In this document: piece by piece, positions 1 to 6,271 of the stretch
Numbering within the stretch: the first letter of the stretch is position 1
Layout: every line of letters starts with the position of its first letter
Assembly (NCBI GenBank): GCA_021801545.1
Contig: JAJYXX010000206.1
Span: forward strand, 1-10,078
Length of the DNA: 10,078 bases
From: Chloroflexota bacterium
Lineage (GTDB): Bacteria; Chloroflexota; Limnocylindria; Limnocylindrales; CSP1-4
Reading direction: 5' to 3'
Notes under the pieces: model-generated
Told to the model about the DNA's origin: nothing
What the model saw: only the letters and a program-made list of their open reading frames with translations
Databases searched by the model: none
Position numbers and translations under genes: made by a program

Positions 1-1
1 G

Positions 2-28
2 GCCCCGGCGGTCATGTACAGGGTGTGA
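2..28 (+). CDS. Possible 3' end of an upstream gene (perhaps an ECF sigma factor), truncated by the window edge
   Basis: One frame is open from the left edge and ends at TGA 26-28, giving the tail APAVMYRV. The stop overlaps the GTG start of the anti-sigma gene (GTGTGA). The second sigma/anti-sigma pair in this window uses the same kind of overlap (GTG at 8395 over TGA 8396-8398). The family rule that ECF sigma genes sit directly upstream of their anti-sigma partners suggests this is the C-terminus of a sigma factor. Eight residues cannot prove identity, and the frame could be open by chance. Confidence 0.3.
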   Translation, partial: APAVMYRV

Positions 29-843
29 CCCGCTTCACGACCGGCTCCGATCTCGACTGCGCCGCGGTGCGCCCGCTCATCGAGGCGTACCTGCTCGACG
101 AGCTGGGCGAGGCCGACGGCCGGCGCCTGGCCGCTCACCTGCGCGACTGCCCGGCCTGCTCGGCCGAGCTCGGCGGTGCGACCCGCCTGATCGGGCTGCT
201 GGCGACGCTGCCGACCCCGGCCCCCACGCCGGACCTCGACGAGCGGGTGATCCTGGCGGCGATCGCGGACCGCCGCCGGCGTCACGCCCACCGCAGCTGG
301 CTGGCCGACCTCCGGCTTCAGGTCCTGCGGGGCGCGATGCGCACGACCGGCACGCTCGTCGTCACGATCGTGACCGTCGCCCTGCTGGGCGGCGCGTTCG
401 TCTTCGCGGCCTCGCAGTTCGTGGCCCAGCTCCCGGCCTTTACCTCGCGTGCTACGATGCCCCCCGAAGTGACGCCGACGCTCGCGCCGACGCCTGAGCA
501 GACCGCCGTGCCCACGGCAGCCCCGGAGACGGGGACCCCCACGCCGGCGGGTATCGTCGTCACCCCGGCGCCGACGCCGGAACCGACGGTCGAACCCACC
601 CCGGTGCCTACCCAAGAGCCCACCCCGGCACCGACCGCGACGCCGGCACCCATACCGACGCCGACACCGGAGCCGACGCAGGCCGCGACACCCGAGCCGA
701 CCCCGGGGCCGACCGCATCGCCTGAACCCACCACATCGCCGACGCCGAGCCCGACCGACAAGCGGCGCACGCCGCCTCCTTCGGCGAGCCCGTCTCCGTC
801 TGATTCGGCCGTCCCGCCGGCGGCCCCCACCCCATCGCCGTAA
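25..843 (+). CDS. Zinc-finger (zf-HC2) anti-sigma factor with one membrane segment and a Pro/Thr-rich outer tail
   Basis: This 272-residue protein is predicted to hold an ECF sigma factor at the inner face of the membrane and release it on an envelope signal. Its N-terminus carries the full zf-HC2 metal pattern: C12, then H38-x3-C42-x2-C45 (HLRDCPACSAEL). Family knowledge makes this the zinc-binding anti-sigma domain (ZAS). A basic stretch (about 82-106, including RRRRHAHR) precedes a single hydrophobic segment at about 108-130, which predicts N-terminus inside and C-terminus outside. Residues from about 147 to 272 are almost entirely Pro, Thr, Ala, Glu and Ser in PTPEPT-like runs. This resembles an extended wall-spanning or O-glycosylated stalk and shows no folded sensor domain. 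The GTG start overlaps the stop of the preceding frame, so translational coupling is likely. The target may be the exported protein immediately downstream (inference). The anti-sigma assignment is fairly firm; the signal and the partner sigma are not visible. Confidence 0.85.
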   Translation: MTRFTTGSDLDCAAVRPLIEAYLLDELGEADGRRLAAHLRDCPACSAELGGATRLIGLLATLPTPAPTPDLDERVILAAIADRRRRHAHRSWLADLRLQVLRGAMRTTGTLVVTIVTVALLGGAFVFAASQFVAQLPAFTSRATMPPEVTPTLAPTPEQTAVPTAAPETGTPTPAGIVVTPAPTPEPTVEPTPVPTQEPTPAPTATPAPIPTPTPEPTQAATPEPTPGPTASPEPTTSPTPSPTDKRRTPPPSASPSPSDSAVPPAAPTPSP

Positions 844-878
844 CTGCAGGGCGCGCTGGGCGCGTCTTGCCGTTCCGG

Positions 879-892
879 GCCTTCCGGAAGGC
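879..892. promoter_or_regulatory. 14-nt perfect palindrome downstream of anti-sigma gene 1
   Basis: GCCTTCCGGAAGGC is its own reverse complement. As RNA it gives a 5-bp stem with a CCGG loop, about 35 bases after the anti-sigma stop. There is no T-tract, so it is a poor intrinsic terminator. It could be a dimeric-regulator operator or an mRNA processing hairpin. A palindrome also follows the second anti-sigma gene (9158-9173), but the sequences differ. Confidence 0.4.
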
Positions 893-954
893 AGTAGGCA
901 GAAGAACGATCAGAGCCGGGATCCACTGAAGGAGGGTGGACCGAAATCCCGGAC

Positions 955-970
955 CCGGCCCGCGGGCCGG
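955..970. promoter_or_regulatory. 16-nt perfect palindrome in the 5' leader of the large exported protein
   Basis: CCGGCCCGCGGGCCGG is a perfect palindrome able to form a 6-bp all-GC stem with a CGCG loop; outer GG/CC pairs at 951-952 and 973-974 could extend it past two mismatches. It ends five bases before ATG 976 and so leaves that ATG no accessible ribosome binding site. It lies 20 bases upstream of the strong site serving TTG 1006. A 5' UTR stabilising hairpin or an operator are both possible. Confidence 0.4.
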
Positions 971-989
971 AACCAATGACCAACCACAC

Positions 990-996
990 AGGGAGG
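990..996 (+). promoter_or_regulatory. Ribosome binding site that decides the start of the large exported protein
   Basis: AGGGAGG lies nine bases before TTG 1006. The alternative ATG at 976 has only the GC palindrome upstream and no Shine-Dalgarno sequence. Starting at TTG gives a clean signal peptide (MTIWKKALSV...), whereas ATG adds ten polar residues in front of it. Confidence 0.7.
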
Positions 997-1005
997 TTCA
1001 GAACC

Positions 1006-4000
1006 TTGACTATCTGGAAAAAGGCGCTGAGCGTCGGCACGAGTGCCGCGCTCCTCGCCTCGCTTCTCGCCACCGTGATGGCGCCGGCCGCGTTCGGCGC
1101 GTCCGGCACGCTCTCCTGTACCGTCACCGGCGGCGGCACGAGCCAGAGCGCCGCATTCGGCGCGTCTGCTGCGATGGCGGGCAACTGGCAGCCGGGCACG
1201 ACCTTCGCCTGCACGAACAACGCGACCCCCGCGGGCGTTGCCGGTGGGTGGGCGGCGTCCGGCGGCCAGGTGGCCACCGTCCCGGCTCCGACGGCCACGG
1301 CCGCAACCATCGTCCTGGGTTCGTCCGCGAACCCGTCGAGTGCCTCGGTGAGCTTCACCGCCGGTGATGCCACCGTCGCGACGATCACGTTCAGTGTCCT
1401 GCCACTGGCGGTCGCCCTCGCGGGGCCCAACGACGCGTTGTTTGGGCCCAACGAGGTCCTACCCAACTCCGCCACCGCGACCGCCACGAACGCGATCGGG
1501 AACGGCCTGGGCGCAGGCGCCCAGGCCAACGCCAAGTACAGTGGATCCAGCGGTACGCCGGCCGCCGCGGGCACAGGCTGCACCGCGACAGCTGGCACGG
1601 CCGCGCTCGCGGCTGCCGTCTCGACGGCGACCGCCACGATCTCGCGAACCGTTCAGGGCAGCTGCCAGGCACAGTTCGCCTATACCGTGGAAAACAAGGA
1701 TGCCACGGTGGTGGCGTTCGCGACCTTCACCGTCTCCTTCCTCAGCAGGGTGGTCAGCTTCTGGGATGACGTGGTCACCGCCTCCCCGCCGGGCGTTCCC
1801 CCCTACGTCTTCACTGACAACACCACCACGTCTGGGGGCAGTGTCGTCACCGGCAGCACGATCAGCGGGTCCGCCAGTCCTGCGGCCGGCGCGTGGACGG
1901 CGACGGGGGCGACCCCGGCGTCGAGCACGGCGTCCGGTCAGACCTTCACGGTCACGGCCCCGGTTGGCGGCACTGTCACGATCCAGTGGCAGTCCGTCAA
2001 CGGCTTCTACCACCGGTTCACCTACGCGGTCGTCGCCCCGCCGTTGCCGGCCGGGTCCGGCGCGAGCGCCGTCACGACGAGCGGCTTCGGAAACGTGACC
2101 CGCGGTGGCAGCTCTGCCGCCGGGACGTTCACGCTCACTGAAGGCGCGCTCACCAACTTCAGCGACGGGACCGTCACGGTCACGCCGACCAGCTCTGCCG
2201 GTGTCTCGGGCACGGGCAGCACGGCCGTCTGGTTCGATCCGGCGTCCACGCCGACCGCGACGGTCACCTCGGGCATCGGCTCGGTCAGCGCGTCGGTCTC
2301 GGCCGGCGGTGTCCTGACGATCACGATCAGCGGCGCCACCGGCAGCCGGCTCGATAACTTCACGGTCAGCGGCCTGAAGGTCAAGGCCGGCGCAACCGCC
2401 GCGCTCGGTGCCGTTCAGTTCCGCTACGCGACCACGGGCACGAACCTGGGGCTGATCAACGCGACAGCTTCGGGCACGCTCACGACCAACACCGGCACCG
2501 GCGTCCAGTCGCCGACGTACACGCTCGCGGCGGGCAGCCCGGACTTCCAGGTGACGGCCACGGGCGCGACCCCGCCGATCAGCAACGCGACCTTCGTGGG
2601 TGGCGTCACCGAGTCGGTCGCCCTCACGGCGGCCGGTGGCGGCAGCGTCACGGCGAACTTCTCGACCAACCATCCGTCGGGCACGACGTTCAGCCAGACG
2701 GTCCAGGCGCAGTGGTTCCCGCAGGGTGCCACCGTCGTCGACACGACCGTCCTCAAGGCGTTGTCGGTCGGGGTCGTCCTGCCCGGCGTCAACAGCCAGA
2801 CGACTCCTGGCAACCTGACGGTCACCCTCGGCGATGCCGGCTTCGTTCCGGCAGCGTCGACACTGACCTTCGCGATCACGACGCCGGGCGTCCAGTTCTC
2901 GGTGCTCCCGACGGTGGCCAGCAGCGGCAACTTCGCCGTCGGCACCGGCGTCCTCTCGCTCGATCGCACGTCGATCACCTACACGGTGACGACGGCGTCG
3001 ACGACGGACCTCCAGGTCCTCACCCTCAGCAACATCAAGTACGACGTCGCCCTGTCGGCAACGGCCGGCGCGATGGTCAACGTCACGCTCACGATCTCGG
3101 GCGGCGTGGCGGTCTCCGGTTCGCCGGCGGCCAACGCGCAGATCGCCGAGACGATCATCGGCTCGGGTGCCGTCCCGACGATCATCATCGGCAACAACGA
3201 CCAGCCGACCGGTCTGCTCACGATCCGTGAGTCGGCCGCCGGCACGCTCCCCGATGACACGACCGTATCGACCGACAAGATCGTTGTCTGCACGACGACC
3301 GGTGAGACCTTCAGCCGCGCGCCGTGGTTCGTCGTGACCGCGGGCGACCTGAAGTTCAACGTCGGTGGCGTGGCTGCGACGCAAGCCAAGGCCACGCTCA
3401 GCACGAGCACCTGTGCGTTTGTCCAGGTCTACAGCGCGAGCACCGTCGCCTCGACGATCGAGGTCCGCGCCGGAGTGGACGCCGCCAATACGGCGCCCAA
3501 GCCGAGCGGTCCGAACAACGGCGCGACGGTCAACGTTGGGAGTGGGCTGCTGCCCGGCCCGACCCTCGTCCAGGTCAGCATCAGCGCTACCGGGGCCCCA
3601 GGGGGGACTCCCCAGGGCGCTCCGGTTGTGGTCGCGATGCGCGCCCTCGCCGGCAGCCCGATCGTGGCCGCGGCCAGCCAGCCGTTCGTCACTGCGGGCG
3701 GGATGAACCAGGTGGCGGGTGACGTCACCATCAGCGAAGGCTCGACCGCGAACTTCGCTGCTGGCGAGACGATCAGCCTCTGCCTCGTCACCCAGGCACT
3801 CACGATCTCGACCGACACGTTCTTCGCGAACACGGCCGGGGTCGGGATGCCGATCGTGACGACGAACAACGCGACCTCCGGCCTCGTGGCGTCGATCACG
3901 TACAGCTCGACCCTCTGCAGCTCCACCGTGGGTGGCTTCCAGGTCAAGGTCGAAAACGGCGCCATCGGGGCGCTGGGCGTGATCACCGTCAGCGGGCTGA

Positions 4001-4467
4001 AGTACAACGTCAACGTCGGGTCGGCGAACGGCCCGGTCTTCCTCCAGGTCATGAAGTTGGCGCTTCCCGCCGTGGGCACTGACTTCAACCAGGTCGTCTC
4101 CAACGCGACGATCGGCGCTCCGGCCGCCGTGGCCATCAGCGCCGCCACCGCGCTCGGCGCGACCAAGGTCGGCCCCTTCAGCACCACCACCAAGGTGGCT
4201 GCCCTGGGCAAGTACGTCACCTGGCGGTTCGCCGGTGGTTCCGCTCTGGCCGGCAAGACCGTCCAGATCTGGGTCGCCACCAAGAACGCCGACGGCAGCT
4301 GGGGTGCGTTCACCCTGCTGACCGGCCGCGTGGCCGACGCCTCCGGGAACGCGTACTTCTGGTGGCGGTCCTCCAGCGCGAAGTGGATCTCCGTCCGGGC
4401 GTACTACGCCGGCGACGCGACCCACAGCGCGAGCTGGTCGGCCGCCCGCCAGGGGCGCTGGATGTAG
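1006..4467 (+). CDS. Very large exported S-layer- or adhesin-like protein with divergent beta-domain repeats
   Basis: The start chosen is TTG 1006 (RBS at 990-996), giving 1153 residues; an in-frame ATG lies at 976. Residues 1-32 form a classic signal peptide (TIWKK, hydrophobic core, cleavage after AAFGA). The mature chain is rich in Thr, Ser, Ala, Val and Gly, poor in Lys and charged residues, and predicted all-beta. Divergent repeats occur, best seen by the recurring VSGLKV / LSNIKYD / VSGLKYN strand (near residues 454, 674 and 995) and the LTEGALTNF / ISEGSTANF pair (near 377 and 909). Exactly eight cysteines fall into four closely spaced pairs, suggesting one disulfide per domain. A short in-frame duplication (GPNDALFGPNEVLP) lies near 140. 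The last 100 residues look like a separate Ig-like domain rich in Trp and Tyr. No SLH domain, LPXTG motif or C-terminal membrane anchor is visible. Composition and size suggest a surface-layer or adhesive protein; the exact role is unknown. Confidence 0.8.
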   Translation: MTIWKKALSVGTSAALLASLLATVMAPAAFGASGTLSCTVTGGGTSQSAAFGASAAMAGNWQPGTTFACTNNATPAGVAGGWAASGGQVATVPAPTATAATIVLGSSANPSSASVSFTAGDATVATITFSVLPLAVALAGPNDALFGPNEVLPNSATATATNAIGNGLGAGAQANAKYSGSSGTPAAAGTGCTATAGTAALAAAVSTATATISRTVQGSCQAQFAYTVENKDATVVAFATFTVSFLSRVVSFWDDVVTASPPGVPPYVFTDNTTTSGGSVVTGSTISGSASPAAGAWTATGATPASSTASGQTFTVTAPVGGTVTIQWQSVNGFYHRFTYAVVAPPLPAGSGASAVTTSGFGNVTRGGSSAAGTFTLTEGALTNFSDGTVTVTPTSSAGVSGTGSTAVWFDPASTPTATVTSGIGSVSASVSAGGVLTITISGATGSRLDNFTVSGLKVKAGATAALGAVQFRYATTGTNLGLINATASGTLTTNTGTGVQSPTYTLAAGSPDFQVTATGATPPISNATFVGGVTESVALTAAGGGSVTANFSTNHPSGTTFSQTVQAQWFPQGATVVDTTVLKALSVGVVLPGVNSQTTPGNLTVTLGDAGFVPAASTLTFAITTPGVQFSVLPTVASSGNFAVGTGVLSLDRTSITYTVTTASTTDLQVLTLSNIKYDVALSATAGAMVNVTLTISGGVAVSGSPAANAQIAETIIGSGAVPTIIIGNNDQPTGLLTIRESAAGTLPDDTTVSTDKIVVCTTTGETFSRAPWFVVTAGDLKFNVGGVAATQAKATLSTSTCAFVQVYSASTVASTIEVRAGVDAANTAPKPSGPNNGATVNVGSGLLPGPTLVQVSISATGAPGGTPQGAPVVVAMRALAGSPIVAAASQPFVTAGGMNQVAGDVTISEGSTANFAAGETISLCLVTQALTISTDTFFANTAGVGMPIVTTNNATSGLVASITYSSTLCSSTVGGFQVKVENGAIGALGVITVSGLKYNVNVGSANGPVFLQVMKLALPAVGTDFNQVVSNATIGAPAAVAISAATALGATKVGPFSTTTKVAALGKYVTWRFAGGSALAGKTVQIWVATKNADGSWGAFTLLTGRVADASGNAYFWWRSSSAKWISVRAYYAGDATHSASWSAARQGRWM
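2065..4065 (+). repeat. Divergent protein-level repeats in the large exported protein
   Basis: About four units of 100-140 residues can be aligned by eye, starting near 2065, 2760, 3175 and 3680. Shared landmarks are an opening strand (L/VTxSEGxxxNF-type: FTLTEGALTNF, LTIRESAAGTL, VTISEGSTANF) and a closing strand (FTVSGLKVKAG, LTLSNIKYDVA, ITVSGLKYNVN). The last two units carry one Cys pair each (41 and 45 residues apart). The DNA has diverged, so the duplication is old. Confidence 0.55.
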
Positions 4468-4481
4468 GTTCGTAGCAGTGG

Positions 4482-4511
4482 CGGCATGGACCCCGTGACG
4501 GGATAGTGCCG
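4482..4511 (+). other. Imperfect hairpin just after the large gene
   Basis: CGGCA (4482-4486) pairs with TGCCG (4507-4511), enclosing a second stem CCCG/CGGG (4492-4495 with 4499-4502) around a TGA loop. It lies 15 bases after the stop codon and just before the strong terminator hairpin. It may protect the 3' end of the mRNA; its significance is uncertain. Confidence 0.3.
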
Positions 4512-4519
4512 AACACGGA

Positions 4520-4551
4520 AGAGGCCAGGGCGGTTCGCCGCCCTGGCCTCT
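4520..4551 (+). terminator. Strong hairpin terminator after the large exported-protein gene
   Basis: A 14-bp uninterrupted stem (4520-4533 with 4538-4551; arm AGAGGCCAGGGCGG) is closed by a TTCG tetraloop, 52 bases after the stop codon. It is followed by TATCATTG, a weak T-tract, as is common in high-GC genomes. Both arms pair perfectly. It separates the large gene transcriptionally from the next gene and rules out starting that gene at GTG 4506. Confidence 0.8.
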
Positions 4552-4556
4552 ATCAT

Positions 4557-4589
4557 TGCCGGGCAGCAACCACCCTTCGCTACCCGGCA
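4557..4589 (+). promoter_or_regulatory. Leader hairpin abutting the ribosome binding site of the PPC-domain gene
   Basis: TGCCGGG (4557-4563) pairs with CCCGGCA (4583-4589); after one mismatch AGC (4565-4567) pairs with GCT (4579-4581), leaving an 11-base loop. The 3' arm ends on the first base of the AGGAG ribosome binding site (4589-4593). This could modulate translation, or act with the preceding terminator as a tandem termination region. Confidence 0.35.
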
Positions 4590-4601
4590 GGAGTCATCCC
4601 G

Positions 4602-6236
4602 ATGCTTCGGCTTCGCCGCCTTCGCGGACGCCGTCCGCTCTCGATCGCGCTGCTTGTTGCTGCAAGCCTGGTCGGCCTGACCGGGCCGGTGACCGTGGCC
4701 GCCGACCAGACGTCCGACATCCCGGGGACGGCGCTTCCCGGCACCGTCACCTCCGGCCCCCTCGGCGGGCCGATCTACGACGTCGTCTTCCATCTGGAGG
4801 TGCCGGCTGGATCGGTCATCGTCGCGAGCCTCACCGGGACGGCCGGTACGGACTTTGACCTCTATCTGTTCGACCGGACCGCGACGACCGTTCTCTCGAA
4901 CACCGGTCTCGTCGCGAAGTCAACCGGCCCGACGAGCACGGAAACTCTCTCGCATCCGTCGCGCTCGGGTGGGACCTTCTACATCGATCTCAACGGCGCG
5001 ACTGACGTCCTGGGGACGTACACCCTGACCGTGCAGATCGTCCCGGATTCGACGCCGCCCAGCCTGTCGGTCCGCCTGGGGCTGGGCCGCCCGTCGACGA
5101 ACCAGACGACGGTCAGCGTAGAGGTGTTCGCGGACGATGATCTGTCCGGCGTAAAGGAGATGGCCTTCAGCCCGGACGGCGCGGTGTTCGGCCCGTGGCA
5201 GCCGTTCGCCCAGTCGTCGACCTGGATGTTCCCGCCCGGCGATGGAGACAAGACGCTCTGGGCGAGGGTGCGCAATGGGGTGGGGCTCGAGTCGTCGCCA
5301 GCGAGCGCGTCGATCACGCTCGACACTGTTCCGCCGCCGATCGTGGACGTGGCTCCGGCAGCCAACTCGCGAGTGGCGGATCTGCGGCCTGCGTTCTCCG
5401 TCCGCTTCGGTGAGGCGATCGATCCGGCGACCTGGCAGCGGTACGGGGTCATCGTGCAGGCCGCCTCGGGCGCCCTCGTCGGCGGGACGTACACGTACGA
5501 TCCGTCCGGCTGGCTGGGCACGTTCGTGCCAGCGTCGGACCTTGTCGCCGGTACGTCGTATATCGTGACGGTCGGGCCGGTCACCGACCTGGCGGGCAAC
5601 CAGGTGGCGTCGCTGGGATCGTGGATCGTGACGCCGCTCGCGCCCTCGCAGCTGACGTTGTCGGCTGCGCCGACGGTCGTGGCGCGTGGCGGCAGCGCCG
5701 TGCTCACCGGGCGTGCGGGCGGCCTGGGGGCGGATCCCGTGCTCGTGCTGACGTCGATGCCGGCGGTCGGCGGAGTGTCCTCGACGGCTTCGCTGCCGGT
5801 GCCCGCTGACGGTCGGGTCGCGGTGACGGTCCGTCCGTCGAGGAACACGATCTATCGCCTGAGCTATGCGGGCACGGCCACAATCGCTCCGTCTCAGGCC
5901 GAGACGCGTGTCCTCGTCCGGCGTTCCGTCGAGCTGGTCGGCCTGAGCGGCGGCTCGGTCCGATCGGTCCGCCGGGAGACGGCCGTCAGGCTGGTCGCTC
6001 AGATCGGGCCGGCCGCCGCCGGTGTCTCGGTCTCGTTCCGCCTCTATCGCTACGACGCGGTCCGGCGCGTCTATCGCTACGCCGGGAGCTGGGGTCGCAG
6101 AACCGATAGCTCAGGTCGTGCGTCGTACACTTGGCCTCCAGCGTCGCCTGGTTCCTACCGTTGGCGGGTCTCCGTCGCGCCCACTCCCGAGTACGCGAAC
6201 AACATCAGCCCGATCTACCGCTGGACGGTGCGATAG
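4602..6236 (+). CDS. Exported protein with a PPC domain and C-terminal Ig-like domains
   Basis: The start is ATG 4602, eight bases after AGGAG (4589-4593), giving 544 residues. The upstream in-frame start at 4506 would run through the terminator hairpin and hide the signal peptide. Residues 1-34 are a signal peptide (MLRLRRLRGRRPLSIAL..., cleavage near VAA/DQ). Residues about 45-147 match the bacterial pre-peptidase C-terminal (PPC) fold: VFHLEVPAGSVIVASLTG, GTDFDLYLFD, then GGTFYIDLNG and GTYTLTV. About 150-243 is a beta domain (SGVKEMAFSPDG, PPGDGDKTLWARVRN). About 245-345 resembles the Big_5 / SbsA Ig-like domain (AFSVRFGEAIDPATW, TDLAGNQVAS). Two more Ig-like domains follow (about 347-440 and 441-544), the last rich in Arg, Tyr and Trp. 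No protease or other catalytic domain is present, although PPC domains often accompany secreted peptidases, so it is probably a structural or binding protein. Its final domain resembles that of the upstream gene. Confidence 0.82.
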   Translation: MLRLRRLRGRRPLSIALLVAASLVGLTGPVTVAADQTSDIPGTALPGTVTSGPLGGPIYDVVFHLEVPAGSVIVASLTGTAGTDFDLYLFDRTATTVLSNTGLVAKSTGPTSTETLSHPSRSGGTFYIDLNGATDVLGTYTLTVQIVPDSTPPSLSVRLGLGRPSTNQTTVSVEVFADDDLSGVKEMAFSPDGAVFGPWQPFAQSSTWMFPPGDGDKTLWARVRNGVGLESSPASASITLDTVPPPIVDVAPAANSRVADLRPAFSVRFGEAIDPATWQRYGVIVQAASGALVGGTYTYDPSGWLGTFVPASDLVAGTSYIVTVGPVTDLAGNQVASLGSWIVTPLAPSQLTLSAAPTVVARGGSAVLTGRAGGLGADPVLVLTSMPAVGGVSSTASLPVPADGRVAVTVRPSRNTIYRLSYAGTATIAPSQAETRVLVRRSVELVGLSGGSVRSVRRETAVRLVAQIGPAAAGVSVSFRLYRYDAVRRVYRYAGSWGRRTDSSGRASYTWPPASPGSYRWRVSVAPTPEYANNISPIYRWTVR

Positions 6237-6266
6237 GAGGAGGCGGGGATGGCGACCTGGCGATGA
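6235..6266 (+). other. Strong ribosome binding site followed by an aborted five-codon ORF
   Basis: AGGAGGAGG (6235-6243) overlaps the stop of the PPC-domain gene and sits five bases before ATG 6249, but the frame closes at TGA 6264-6266 after five codons. The insertion element begins a few bases later. It may be the remains of a third gene whose body was lost when the element inserted, or a chance purine run. Confidence 0.25.
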
Positions 6267-6271
6267 CGTAA

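Larger units (their letters stand above)
844..1005 (+). other. Intergenic leader between anti-sigma gene and large exported-protein gene
   Basis: This 162-base gap holds two perfect palindromes (879-892 and 955-970) and a ribosome binding site at 990-996. No convincing -35/-10 pair is visible by eye, and the CCGGCGTTATCT element seen in the second module is absent here. A GTG at 936 follows an AGGAGG-like run by only one or two bases; its frame overlaps the large gene and looks like a shadow. Confidence 0.6.

Noticed and set aside
936..1367. Frame starting at GTG 936 behind an AGGAGG-like run
   Set aside because: The spacing to the GTG is only one or two bases, the product is Arg/His-rich, and it overlaps the signal peptide of the large gene in another frame.
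318..1637. Minus-strand 439-codon frame over anti-sigma gene 1 and the next gene
   Set aside because: Low-complexity VGSGVG-like product that is the complement of the Pro/Thr-rich tail codons; no start signal or domain.
3429..4313. Minus-strand 294-codon frame in the large gene
   Set aside because: Another complement-strand artefact with no start signal and Ala/Pro/Val-rich composition mirroring the sense codons.
1459..4569. Minus-strand open frame of over 1000 codons opposite the large exported-protein gene
   Set aside because: It is a mirror of GC-rich third positions. Its product is Arg/Gly/Asp-rich with no recognisable domain, it runs through the terminator hairpin, and the plus strand has a signal peptide, ribosome binding site and coherent beta repeats.
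4506..4601. N-terminal extension of the PPC-domain protein from the start at 4506
   Set aside because: It would translate through the terminator stem and bury the signal peptide; AGGAG and ATG 4602 give a proper export signal.
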